From Emiliania huxleyi CCMP1516 (Eukaryota; Haptophyta; Isochrysidales; Noelaerhabdaceae), in the NCBI RefSeq assembly GCF_000372725.1, contig NW_005201286.1:292105-340532 (forward strand): a stretch of DNA of 48,428 bases, written 5' to 3'. A program made the position numbers and the translations under genes. Positions 1 through 9,708 of the stretch are shown in pieces. The notes under the pieces were generated by a model. That model saw only the letters and a program-made list of their open reading frames with translations. It was not told where the DNA came from and did not search any database. Within the stretch, counting starts at the first letter, position 1. Every line of letters starts with the position of its first letter.

Positions 1-1
1 G

Positions 2-1010
2 TCGCTGCGCCGCCTGTCCGCGTGGGCGTTGGCTCCGGTGCGCGCGGCGGCGGGGGGAGGGGGGGGGGCAGGAGGAGGGTGGGAGGAGAGGGTGGGAGGG
101 GCGGTAGGAGGGGCGGTAGTCCGCGGGCCAGCGCTGCTCCCGGTGCCGCCGCCTCGCCGTCACGCCCCCCTCCTCCTCGGCGCAGGTGCGCGAGGAGCCG
201 GTGCATTCGGTGCGCCTCTCGCGCGCCTCGCAGCTGCCCGCCTTTTGGGACGGGTGAGACACTCGCCAGACATTGCCGAGACCCGTGCCCGCCTCTGTGG
301 GTCGAGAGTCGCCTCCGAGACCACTTGTGAGGAGGCCTCTACGAGGCACCCTCGAGAGAGATCGTGTCTCTCCTCCCACAAGCTCGCGCGCGCGCGGGCA
401 GGTGCGAGCAGTTCCCGTGCGGCTGCCTCCTCTCCCTCTCCAACGAGTCGGCGCCGCCCCTCCTCTACCGCGCCCTCGCCGCCCGCCTCGGAGGCGCCTC
501 CTCCGCAGCCTCGGCCGCCAGAGGGCCCCTTGCCTTGTCCGCTCAAGCGGCCGCCCCTCGCCACGGCCCCCAAGCTCACCGCCTCCACCACTCGCGCCCT
601 CCGCCCCTCACAGGCTCGCCGGCCCGCTTCCGGCTCGGCCACGCGACGCGGCTCTCCTCGCACCGCGACCCGGTCGCACGCGCCGCCGGAGCGACCCGCG
701 TGCCCGCCCTCGCCGCTCGCCGCTCCGCCTCCTCGCCGGTGGCGCAGAGCCCCGCCGCCCCGCCTCTCCGCCTCTGGCTCGGCGGCGCCCGCCGACACGT
801 CCCGCTGTCACGTCGGACATGCCTCCGCAGGTGAGGCTCTTTGAGGGGCGCGCGGAGGTGGCCGCCGCGCTGGAGTTTGCCGAGGAGCAGTGCGTCGCCG
901 AGCCGCGCGCCGGCGGAGGAGGCGGCGGCGCCGTCGCGAGGTGGAGGTTCGGCCAGCGGGCGAGGGCGAGGTGGGTGGGGTTCCGCAAGTGGCTGAGCGA
1001 GACGTTCTAG
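2..1010 (+). CDS. 3' part of an unrecognised multi-exon gene (5' truncated by window edge)
   Basis: I do not recognise the product. Three short exons join in frame: 2-37, 186-253 and 402 onward, through two GT-AG introns of 148 bp each (38-185 and 254-401). The joined product reads through a segment with FWDGCEQFPCGCLL-type residues. A last exon from about 831 to the TAG at 1010 encodes a product beginning VRLFEGRAEVAAALEF and ending WVGFRKWLSETF. The link between exon 402 onward and the last exon is not resolved; the region between is Ala/Pro/Arg-rich and may be intron or linker. Both first introns repeat GTGCG-type sequence at donor and acceptor. No family assigned; confidence rests on splice-site and frame consistency only. 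Confidence 0.4.
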
Positions 1011-1078
1011 TGATCGCGCACCTTTTTCTTTTTGACGCAGCTCTTTCATGTTTCAAGAAACAGCCGCGCCGGGGCAAA

Positions 1079-1084
1079 TATAAG
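1079..1084 (+). promoter_or_regulatory. TATA-like box upstream of the thylakoid-lumen gene
   Basis: A TATAAG hexamer lies in the short GC-poor patch caaatataagtgg, about 205 bp before the chosen ATG at 1288. It falls just after the stop of the preceding gene at 1010, so the intergenic space is small. Position only; no other promoter element seen. Confidence 0.3.
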
Positions 1085-1287
1085 TGGAGAGAGGAGAGTA
1101 CTTGGGCACATTCTCGAGTGAGCGCTGCGTTTTTCTTTTGCCCCTCAACCTCGGACAGCAATTCTGGAGAGGTGTCGGCGCGCCTGCTCTCCTCCCCGCC
1201 CGCTCCGCCCGCCGCCGCTGCCTCGGCCCTGTGGTTGCCGCTCCCGAGCGGCCCTCCCGTTCCCGCGTGCAGGCGTGCATCTCTTCC

Positions 1288-1691
1288 ATGCTCTCCCTGC
1301 TCGCTTGCTCCTCCACCGCGCTGACGCTCCCGCAAGGCACGGCCGCTCCCTCACCCCTCCCTTCGCCGCTTGCTCATGCGGACCGGCTCCCTCGCCCGCC
1401 CCGTCGCCGCGTGCTCCACCTCGCCCTTCTTCTCGGTCAGGCGACGCCGTCACGACGAGGCGCGCCGCCGTCGCCGGCGCCTTCACCACCGCCTTTGCTG
1501 CCGCCTCGCCGGCGCTGGCCGCCAATCCGATCTGGAAGCCCTACCCGAGGAAGCAGGGCCTCGCGAGCGACGTGCCAAAATCCGTGCAGAAGGGCTGCAA
1601 GGTGGACAAGCCGTGCTCGAAGGGCGCCGCTTTCCCGCTGTCCGACACGGACGCCGGCGCCCGCTACGCGTACCACATCAAGGCCAAGTGA
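1288..1691 (+). CDS. Small thylakoid-lumen protein with bipartite plastid presequence
   Basis: Two exons, 1288-1336 and 1441-1691, joined across a 104-bp GC-AG intron (phase 1), give a 99-aa product. The first exon encodes a signal-peptide-like start (MLSLLACSSTALTLP). The second opens with a twin-arginine stretch (TTRRAAVAGAF), an Ala-rich hydrophobic core and an SPALA|AN cleavage site, the layout of a protein sent through the plastid envelope and then across the thylakoid membrane, probably by the Tat route. The mature part is about 56 residues with one Cys pair (GCKVDKPC). Small photosystem-associated lumen proteins have this size, but I cannot assign one. Starting at 1275 instead would lose the signal peptide, which is why the spliced start is preferred. 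Confidence 0.65.
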
Positions 1692-2224
1692 GCCGCCCGA
1701 CGCGCCCTTGGCGCGGGCCCCGCTGCGTCCACCGCCGCTGCCAAGCACGGCACGCGGTTCTGGGATCACGGGCTCGCGCTCTGGGCGCACAAACGGGTTG
1801 AGTCTGCTTTCCCTTTTGCGCACTGCCCGCAGAGCCGCACTTTTCCCCTGCACTTTTGGGTGTGTATGATGGGTCGCCGGTGCGTCATGCTGTGTGGGGA
1901 GCGTAGCCGCGACAAATATGTGCTCATGAGAGAAATCTCGACAATAACGACAACCCCGCACACCCCACAGTCACACACGCGGTCGCGGAGAGTCGAGAGA
2001 GAGCCAACGCACAGGAGAACAGCCGCGCCAAGAGGTCGGCGCGGCGCGCGTATGCGGGGGCCGCCGGGGCTGAGCTAGGCTAGATGAGTCTGGCTCCAGA
2101 CTCGGGTGTGAGCTGTGATCCCCGGGTGCACACCTGACGCGTCTCGCACTGCCACACGGCACCTGCCTCGGCAGCACGCCACGCCCCTTGCCCCTTAGGC
2201 TCTTCGCTCTCTCGCAGACTCTCC
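1692..2224. other. Intergenic, convergent 3' regions
   Basis: This stretch lies between two converging genes. I see no coding exon. It holds a short palindrome around 2086-2099 (GTCTGG/CCAGAC) and is less GC-rich than the flanking genes near 1860-1980. Confidence 0.4.
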
Positions 2225-3766
2225 TCACGCAATGCCATAGTACCTCAGCCAGCCCAGGATGGTGCCGCGCTGCAGCTCCCGCTCCTTCTCGGCTCTGCGC
2301 TCGAGGATGTGGCGCTCCTGGCAGCATGGGGAATATCACATGACGGGGGGGGGGCAGAGGCAGGAGCTCGACTCGCCGCTATGAGCCCGGCCCCTCCCCT
2401 CAGCAAGTGCTTGAAGGTGGTGTGAAGACAGGGAGGCGAGGGTGCGCACAGTCTCAGTGGTGTGTCTCAGTGCGCTGCCTGCCCTGCGACCACGACGAGG
2501 CGTGTAGAGAGCACGGGGGGCCGAACAGTCGCATCTACGAGACGCACCAGCAACGCCCGCCACTCCGACACCTCATTGCCCGACGCTGCGCCGCCCGCCG
2601 CTGCGCCGCCCACGGCGCCGCCCCCACTCTTGCGCATCTGCTGCGACACGCGCGTCGCCTCGCGCAGCGCCGTCGCCGTCGCCTCCCTCGCCTGCACCGT
2701 CGGCGCGCGGCTCGGATGGCGGTGGAATGCCGTCTCTCGGGCACTCCTTTCGACTACCAGATGGGCAGCCATCCGCATCTCGGAAGCCCTCACCCCCCGC
2801 TCGTACGCGTGCGCCGCGGCGCGCCGCGCGCGCTGCTCCAGGTAGAATCGGCCGAGCCGCTCGCGCAGCGGCGCGGCGACGCTGGCGCTGGCTCGGAACC
2901 AGTGCTCGCGCAGCACGACCCACGACCCGTCCGCGCCGACGGCGACGTCGAGCACTTCGCCAGCCGCGATGCTCGGCTCGCCTGGCGCGCTGCAGACCTT
3001 GTCGCCTCGGCGCGCAAGCTCGGCGGCGACCTCGCCTCCGAGGCCGGCCCACTGCGACCCCTGCGAGTCGGCAATGAAGTAGGCGCCTGGAGGAGGAAGA
3101 CCGGGACGCTTCAGGGAAGCTTCCGGCGCGCGGCGTCCGCGAGCCTATGAAGATGGCGCCGCCGGGCAGCAGCCGCACGACGCCGATGGTGCCCTTTGCG
3201 TCGTGCAGCTTCCGGATCCGCTTCTGCAAGCCGGCGGCGACGTGCTCGGCGCCGCAGAAGCCGTTGTGGCCTTGCAGGATGAGCCAGCGCCCCTCGTCCC
3301 CAAACGCCACGTGCAGCCTGCTCTCGGGCAACGCTGTCCACTTGCGCAGCTGCCTCGACGCCGCAAACGCCGAGTCCCACCACGAAAAGGTGGAGGTGCC
3401 GCCGGCATCAACGCCGTGCACGAACCACTCGCCCGCCGCGCCGAAGCTGACCTCGTTGACGTGGTGGTTCTTGGTGCGCATCTTCTCGAGCTTGGCTGCG
3501 AGGGCGGCGGGGACGCCGCCCTCGCTCCACGAGCGAGTCTGCCAGTGCGCCGCGCCGTCCGTCTCCTCCAGGAGCAGCAGGAAGTCCGCGCCCGTCCGCC
3601 CGAGGAGCAGCTTGACCATCGGGCCCGCACTAGACCCTTGACGGCCGAGCGACGGCGGCGCTGGCGGGCGGTCCTGCTGAGTGCGAGGCTTGGGGCTTGC
3701 GAGGAACGGATCGCCATGAGCTCCGTTGTTGGGAGCCTTGTCGTCAGTCCAGAGGTCGAAGACCAT
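2225..3766 (-). CDS. Unrecognised protein with repeated beta-strand motifs
   Basis: Three exons on the minus strand: 3766-3145, 3086-2548 and 2317-2225, 417 aa in all. The first intron (3087-3144, 58 bp) is GC-AG, the second (2318-2547) GT-AG; frame is kept through both. The protein carries at least four degenerate repeats of the form V-x-G-x-x-G-x-W-hydrophobic (examples: FGAAGEWFVHG, FGDEGRWLILQG, LLPGGAIFIG, VGADGSWVVLR), suggesting a beta-propeller or WG-like fold. The C-terminal third is Arg/Ala/Glu-rich and helical. The last exon ends ILGWLRYYGIA. Start is the first Met, MVFDLWTDDK. No catalytic motif seen and no family assigned. Confidence 0.6.
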
Positions 3767-4036
3767 GGTCGGAGAACGCGTGGCGGTTAACGACGTACGG
3801 GTTAACCCGTGAGCTGTTTACGACGAGGTGGTGCTGCTGCTGCGGTCCGTGGCGGCGCCGCGGTTCGTTCCGGAGCGCATTTTTCTTCCGGACTGCCGGA
3901 GCCGAGTTCAAAGTTTTCTTTCTTCTTCAACGCCGAAGCTCAAACGCTGGCAGGCCGCTCAGCTAGCTAGGGCTCGGCCGACCGTCGAATCTGGCGACTC
4001 ACGACGGCGGGCGGGCCACCGCCCCCACCCTTCACT

Positions 4037-5476
4037 CTACAGCCCCGGCGCCCACGCCTCGACCTTCTTGGGCAGCAGCTGGTTCGACAGGTCCTCTCCG
4101 TGGCCTAGGCAGCCGTGTTCGCCCTGGCCCCAGGCGAAGACAGCGCCGTCAGCGGTGATGGCGATGCTGTGGTCGATTCCCGCGGACACAGCGACGACGC
4201 GCCGCCCTTCCAGCGTCTCGACCTTCTTCGGCAGTAGCTGGTTCTGCTCGTCGCCGTGGCCCAGCTTGCCAAAGGTTCCCTGGCCCCAGCTCCAGACGGC
4301 GCCGTCGGTGGTGATGGCGAGGCTGTACGCGGTTCCAGCCGACACAGCGACCATGCGCTGGTCAGCCAACGCCTCCACCTTCTTCGGCAGCAGCTGGTCC
4401 TGCCGGTCGCCGTGGCCCAGCTGGCCATCCTCTCCTTCGCCCCAGCTCCAGACGCTGCCGTCGGCGGTGAGTGCGAGGCTGTTGCCGCCTGCAGCGCTGT
4501 GGCCGCCTCCAGCTGACACAGCGACGACGCGGTGGCCGGCAAAGGCCTCGACCTTCTTGGGCAGCAGCTGGATCTGCTGGTCGCCGTGGCCCAGCTGGCC
4601 CCACTCACCAAAGCCCCAGCTCCAGACAGCGCCATCGGCGGTGATTGCGAGGCTGTGGGCTGCTCCAGCCGACACAGCGACGACGCGGTGGCCAGGAAAG
4701 GCCTCGATCTTCTTGGGCAGCAGCTGGTTCTGCTCGTTGCCGTGGCCCAGCGGGCCACAGTCACCAAAGCCCCAGCTCCAGACAGAGCCGTTGGCGGTGA
4801 TGGCGAGACAGTGGTACGTTCCAGCCGACACAGCGACGACGCGCTGGCCAGCAAAGGCCTCGACCTTCTTTGGTTGCCACTGGTGCTGCCAGTCGCCGTG
4901 GCCCAACCGGCCAAAGCCTCCATCGCCCCAGCTCCAGACGGCGCCGTCGGCGGCGAGGGCCAGGCTGTGTTTGCGTCCCGCCGACACGCTCACGGCGCGC
5001 TCGCCGCCCAGGGAGGGGAGGAGGGTCGGCGTGTTGAGCTGCGTCACGCCCTCGCCGTGGCCGAGGAGGCATGGCTGCCCGCTCGCAGCCAAGCCGCACG
5101 ACGAGAGCCGCCCCTCGCCGTCGATGAAGACGCTGTGAGACTGGCCTGCCGCCGCCCTCGCCGGCGGGTTGGCCTCGCGCAGCAGCGCAGCGAAGCACAG
5201 CCACCGCACGGCGCAGTCCTCGCCCGCTGGCTGCGCCGGCAGCTCGAAGCCGCGCTCTTGCGCCCACAAGCGGATGGCCTCTACCGCGAGCGAGGCGTAA
5301 AAGAGCAGCGAGACGGCCGCGACGCGAGCGATGTCGGCGGGGTCGCAGCGAGAGAGGGCGCGCACGAGGAGCTCCGTCGGGAGGTCGAGGAGGCGGGCGG
5401 GCGGCGGCGTGTCTGGCGGGGGCGCGGCGGAGGCGGCGCCGGCGAGGCGGCGCGAGCGGCGCGGTGGGGTGGACAT
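4037..5476 (-). CDS. F-box-like / RCC1-repeat protein (copy 1)
   Basis: Single-exon gene, 479 aa. Residues about 30-85 hold an F-box-like helix bundle (PARLLDLPTELLVRALSRCD and following). The rest is RCC1 beta-propeller: at least seven repeats with the signature VVAVSAGxxHSLAITADGxVWSWGxGxxGxLGHGD, each followed by a QLLPKKVEA-type strand. F-box plus RCC1 suggests an SCF-type ubiquitin-ligase substrate adaptor or a chromatin/small-GTPase scaffold; substrate unknown. I chose ATG 5476 rather than 5503 because the paralog at 42341 shares the sequence just upstream (aattcttttc, then tcgcgatgtc) and starts at the matching ATG. The two copies are close paralogs, so gene conversion is possible. Confidence 0.85.
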   Translation of the reverse strand: MSTPPRRSRRLAGAASAAPPPDTPPPARLLDLPTELLVRALSRCDPADIARVAAVSLLFYASLAVEAIRLWAQERGFELPAQPAGEDCAVRWLCFAALLREANPPARAAAGQSHSVFIDGEGRLSSCGLAASGQPCLLGHGEGVTQLNTPTLLPSLGGERAVSVSAGRKHSLALAADGAVWSWGDGGFGRLGHGDWQHQWQPKKVEAFAGQRVVAVSAGTYHCLAITANGSVWSWGFGDCGPLGHGNEQNQLLPKKIEAFPGHRVVAVSAGAAHSLAITADGAVWSWGFGEWGQLGHGDQQIQLLPKKVEAFAGHRVVAVSAGGGHSAAGGNSLALTADGSVWSWGEGEDGQLGHGDRQDQLLPKKVEALADQRMVAVSAGTAYSLAITTDGAVWSWGQGTFGKLGHGDEQNQLLPKKVETLEGRRVVAVSAGIDHSIAITADGAVFAWGQGEHGCLGHGEDLSNQLLPKKVEAWAPGL

Positions 5477-5550
5477 CGCGAGAAAAGAATTTCCAGCGTC
5501 CACAAAAGATTTTTCACTGCTTTTTCGTTGTCAGATATAGATATATTATC
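5477..5550 (-). promoter_or_regulatory. Conserved start context and TATA-like stretch of RCC1 copy 1
   Basis: On the minus strand the 18 or so bases before the ATG (AATTCTTTTC-TCGCG) match those before RCC1 copy 2 at 42341. About 60 bases upstream of the ATG is an AT-rich stretch (ATAATATATCTATATC) that could act as a TATA element. Confidence 0.4.
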
Positions 5551-6270
5551 ACGATGCATCCGAAGGGGACCCCAGCGCCGGCATCATCCGTAGAGGCACG
5601 AGTGTTCGAAGAGAGAGTGGACCTGAGCAACGATATGACCTGGAGGCAAATGATCGGAGTGGGAGTCAGAAATGTGGTCCTTGCGCGAGGGGAGCTCGAT
5701 AGACTCGAGGGGCCAGGATACGCCGCGAGGAGGACGGAGTTGCGCCGAAAGGCGAAAGAAAAGCCGCGAGAACAAGGGACCGGCAGGCGGCGGCGTCGCA
5801 GGACGAGGCAGAAGAGAACGACGCGACAGAGGAGGAAATGACAAGGGAGAGAACGACGAGAGTGGGACGACCGCGAGGTGGCATGAAGGTTGCAGCGAGA
5901 AGCGGCGAGAGACTGCGAAGAGAGATAGGAAGAGGCAGACTCCCTAGGGTGGGCGACGGCTAGCGCATCACACCCCTCTCCTTAAAATCCCTGTGTGGTG
6001 GCGGCGTGCCGTCCTCCCATCCCTCCCTTGGGTTGCGTGTTTTCTTTCTTTCTTTTTACTGCTTTTTCGCTCACATACCTCATACGCCCGGCCCCTCGCC
6101 CTCACCGCGGACCGCGCACACCCTCCCGACACACAAAAGAGTTTTGCGAGAGAAAGGCGGCAGAAACACAAGAAATTGCAACAGTGCAGTGAGGAGTTCA
6201 GGCCTGGGCCCGAGCCCCTAGTGCCAAACAAATCTAACACTCACACGTCATTTGGGGCCTGGAGCCCTGT
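5551..6270 (+). other. Gene-poor stretch with a basic ORF remnant
   Basis: An ORF at 5554-5841 reads a 95-aa Arg/Lys-rich product, and a +1 shift continues the reading through VGRPRGG, an AT-hook-like motif, to about 5960. Purine-rich composition differs from the neighbouring GC-rich genes. It may be a decayed transposon gag-like or AT-hook ORF; I cannot assign it. From 5970 to 6270 I see only pyrimidine-rich non-coding sequence. Confidence 0.25.
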
Positions 6271-7392
6271 TCACGCGCGCGCGAGACGTGCAGACAGGGT
6301 TGCCAGGTGAGAGCGAATGGCGCGGTTCACGCCTCGCACAACAGAGAGAGAGATGCGCTCTGCATGGTGGGACATAAAAGAGAGCGAGTACTTGGGCGAG
6401 TAGGCCGTGCGGTCGACGCTGCCGCGCGCGACTTTGCGCGCGAGGCGGCGCAGCTTGAGAACGGCGGTGGGCGAGAAGCCGCCGCCGAACGTCTCGTGGA
6501 GCAGCAGGTTGAAGTTGTTGCGCTTGACAAAGATCGCGTCGTGGTAGAAACCGCGATGCGCCTTGACGTAGCCGTGGCCGGTCTTGTGGGAGAAGGGTTG
6601 GCCGGGCTGCCCGCGCGCCTTGCAGCCCATGTTTAGGCGGCGGGCCTTCTCTTCGGTGTTACCAAAGGCGTAGGAGTGGCCAACGGAGGCGGGCGTGCCG
6701 CCACTCGAGGCGTTGCCAACGCCCGGCGAGGAGGTCTTGAGGAGGGGCGTCCAGAGCTTGACTTCATTCACGTCATCGCACCCTCCTGGGCCAGCGTGGG
6801 GTTCCGCGAGGTCGACCTTGTACCCCTCGTTGTACTGCCGGGTGAGCTCTGGTTTCTCCTTGTCGCCGTGCACGACCGGCGCGTTGGCCGGGGCGCGCAT
6901 CGCGTCCGCCCAGGCGGCGAGGACGCCGTCGTGGGGCCGCCGGTGGTGGGCCTTGTTGTAAAGGTAGTCGCCGAAGAAATCGACTGGCATGCCCCGCTCG
7001 AGCGCGACCCGAAGGGTGGGAAGCGCCGCGGAGAGCCAAAGGCCGAGCTTTCGCTGGAGCTCGTCCTGGAGGGTGTCGGAGGAGAGGGCGGTGGCGTACG
7101 TCTCTCTCTCTCTAGTGCCTAGAGCGACAAGACAGTTGTTGTTGTTTTTACAGTTGTTTGGTATTGCTAAAAATACACACACACAAGACATCGCAGAGGG
7201 CGGTGAAGCGCGGTGGGGGGCCGAAGACGAAGAGAACGAGGCTGAGAGAAACTCCGCGATTTTTTTGTCCGCGAAAGGACACCCCGAAAAAAATCGAACG
7301 GCTCGGAGGACCCCACCGTCGCCCCCTGCGCCTTCCGTCACGTCTTCTTCTTCACAACGTGCCTCCCCGTCTTTGTTAGCTATTGTTGGCAA
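6271..7392 (-). CDS. Unrecognised, probably lineage-specific protein
   Basis: A 373-aa ORF. The first about 100 residues, Ser/Asn-rich with ragged composition, look like non-coding read-through; the coherent part begins near DELQRKLGLWLSAALP. It contains several ordered motifs: FFGDYLYNKAHHRRPHDG, KEKPELTRQYNEGYKVDL, SVGHSYAFGNTEEKARRL, and a C-terminal block with HETFGG and SHHAERIS. Many His, Asn and aromatic residues suggest an enzyme or capsid-like fold, but no catalytic family is recognised. The true start may be an internal Met near 6990 or a splice junction. Could be a transposon-borne family. Confidence 0.55.
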   Translation of the reverse strand: MPTIANKDGEARCEEEDVTEGAGGDGGVLRAVRFFSGCPFADKKIAEFLSASFSSSSAPHRASPPSAMSCVCVFLAIPNNCKNNNNCLVALGTRERETYATALSSDTLQDELQRKLGLWLSAALPTLRVALERGMPVDFFGDYLYNKAHHRRPHDGVLAAWADAMRAPANAPVVHGDKEKPELTRQYNEGYKVDLAEPHAGPGGCDDVNEVKLWTPLLKTSSPGVGNASSGGTPASVGHSYAFGNTEEKARRLNMGCKARGQPGQPFSHKTGHGYVKAHRGFYHDAIFVKRNNFNLLLHETFGGGFSPTAVLKLRRLARKVARGSVDRTAYSPKYSLSFMSHHAERISLSVVRGVNRAIRSHLATLSARLARA

Positions 7393-7723
7393 AACAAGAC
7401 ACAGAGCTCACACAGAATCACTTTGTAGTGGTGTTTGAGCCTCTATGAGAGTTAGGTTAGGTAGGAAGGTGAGAACAGGAGGAGTCTCTCAGTCTCTCAA
7501 CGGCGCAAAGATAAAAAAAAATGGTCAGCACTCCCGCCACTTCGGCTTATCTGTGTTTTCTTTCTTTCTTTCTTTCATAGTACTAGCACGCGCCAGTTCG
7601 CACCTGTGTCGAGTGCTGTGAGAGAGAGTTGTCTTGTTTAAATTCTTTCTTTCGGCGCGAAAGCACGGGCTCAGCATCCCGCGAAAACTTCACCGCGAAG
7701 AATCGTGCGAAAGCATCGCGTCG

Positions 7724-9358
7724 ATGGAGCTGCAGCACCCTTCCGACCTCAGCGCGTACGAGCTCGAGCGGCTCGACAACATCAAGCGCAACGCGGCCGT
7801 GCTTGCCTCGCTTGGCCTGGCCGACGGGAGTGGGCTCGGGAGCTCTCCAAGCGCTCGGCCGATCAAGCGGCGCAAGCCAGCTCAGGTGAGGCCTCTGGCG
7901 GCGCCCGAGCGGCGCAGCTCGCGGCTCGTCGACGGCGCCAAGGCCCCAGACTTTTACATCGCAAACGAGACGGCGAGCGGCAGAGTCACGGTTGGCGGGG
8001 ACGCGAGGGCGCTCCAGCAGGCCACGCAAACCGCCACCGCCGCCGCTGGCGCAGATTCGATGGACCCGCTCACCCTGTTTGGGCTCGGCGCGATGCCCGA
8101 GGGGGAGGACGACCTGCTGGAGAGCGAGCGCGCCGCCTTCGCGAGCCTGCGCGACGCAAAGCGGGCCAAGGCGAGCGAGCTCGGCATCGAGGGCTACAAG
8201 ATCGCACAGCACCGCTCGCTGGCCGAGGTGGTGCGGCGGTGCCCGACGGAGGTCGAGGCACTCCGCGCTTGCTGGGGCTTTGGCGGCTCGGGCGTCCGCG
8301 TCGACAAGTACGGCGCGATGTTTCTGGAGGCGCTGATGCCACACGTCCCGCGGCTCCGGCGGGCCCACGCGGCTGCAAAGGCGGAGTACGAGGCGGCGGA
8401 GGAGGCGAAGGGGTCGGAAGAGGGGGAGGCGGGCGGCGACGGGGCGGAGGGCGGCGGCGGGGAGGCGGGGGAGGGGAGGGGAGGGGCCGACTCGGTGGCG
8501 GCGGCGGCGAGGCCGTTTGGGCAGATGCCCTCGAGCGCGAGCGAGCTGCTTCCGGGCGAGGCTGCCGTGTACGAGGCTTTAATTGGATTTCTTTAATCAA
8601 TTTAATCTTTAATTAATTTAGGCGAGGCTGCCGTGTACGAGGCGCTCATCGCCGCGACGCACGCCAGGGCGGAGGAGCTCGGCGAAGGCTACGTCTGGAG
8701 CATCGCACCGGCGCGGTCCGTGTGCGAGATGGTGCGGCGCGCGCCAGCGAGCATGGAGGAGCTGCGGTCCGTGTGGGGGTTTGGCGGAAAGGGGTTGCGC
8801 GCACAGCGGCATGGCGCGCCGCTCCTCGTGGGACGGCTTGCCCGGCGTGACACGGTTGGCTGAGCGTGAGGGGCAGCGGTAGGCGACTTCCTCCTAACGG
8901 CGCTGGCGCCGCACCTGCCATCGCTCCGGGCGCTGCACTCTGCGGCGGGCGTGGCGGCGGGCGAGGCGGCGGGCGAGGCGGCGGGCGAGGCGGCGGCGCA
9001 TTTGTCGGTCGCCGTCTCCGGCCCGGAGGTCTCGCGCCCTGAGAGGGAGGGCAGCTCCGTGGGGCAGCGCCGCGTGCGCGCGACACCGGAGGCGGCCTCC
9101 GGGCAGCGGGAGAGCAAGTGGCGGCGCGGCAACAAGCACGCGGCGAGCGCTTGGGACGCGGCGTTGTCGGCGATGCAGTCGGTCGACCCGGACGACGGCG
9201 AGGTGGCGGCGGTGGCGGCGGCGGCGGAGGAGGAGGAGGAGGGAGGCGCCCGCAAGGTGAGGGGGCGGGGCACACCGGGCTCAAAGCCCAGAGCGGTTGA
9301 CTGCGATTCGCGGCGGACGACGCGCGCGGCGAGCAAGAAGTGCAAGTCGAGGGTGTGA
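7724..9358 (+). CDS. Tandem HRDC-domain nuclear protein
   Basis: Three exons, 7724-8555, 8622-8813 and 8883-9358, give 499 aa. The N-terminus has the motif YELERLDNIKRNAAVLASLGL followed by a basic R-S-S-R-L block, an arrangement seen near the N-terminus of WDR76/CMR1-type nuclear proteins. Two HRDC domains follow. The first is around EGYKIAQHRSLAEVVRRCP to WGFGGSGVRVDKYG; the second around GYVWSIAPARSVCEMVRRAP to WGFGGKGLRAQRHG. HRDC domains bind nucleic acid and usually sit on RecQ helicases or RNase D/Rrp6, but no helicase or nuclease domain is present here. Both introns are GC-AG, phase 1, and the second HRDC is complete only after splicing. The tail is Lys/Arg-rich. An upstream in-frame ATG at 7634 is possible. 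Confidence 0.75.
8555..8643 (+). repeat. 23-nt direct duplication flanking a 66-bp AT-rich intron
   Basis: The 23 bases at 8555-8577 are repeated exactly at 8621-8643, separated by a 43-bp AT-rich insert (tttaattggatttc...aattaattta). Removing 8556-8621 as a GC-AG intron restores the frame and one copy of the duplicated sequence. This is the layout left by insertion of an intron-like element with target-site duplication. Confidence 0.8.
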
Positions 9359-9708
9359 CGACGCTCTCGGCGGCGGCGGAAGACCGGAGAGCTGCACGGT
9401 TACGGGGTACGTTCTTTTTGCGAGGCGGTATCGGGTGGATTGGGGTATAGTGTTCGTTGACGGCGCGCGGCGAGGTCTATGCTTGAGCGTGGGAGCCCGG
9501 CGCGGCCGGTGGAAACGCTGAGAAGTATGTTGGCTTTTAGTACATGGGTCACTAATACGGAAAAAAACTCGGACCCACGAAGACAAGGAGCGCGCGCCAA
9601 TGGCCGCCTCCGTGACACTCCCACCTCCTGTGGGCCGGCGCGGGAGTTTTACTGCCGAGTTTCTCCCGGCCGGCCGCCTCCTGACACGCCCACTGACCGA
9701 GCCCATCG
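9359..9708. other. Intergenic, no gene seen
   Basis: No convincing coding segment. It contains a loose direct repeat, ggccgcctccgtgacactcc near 9602 and a similar copy near 9670. Confidence 0.35.
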
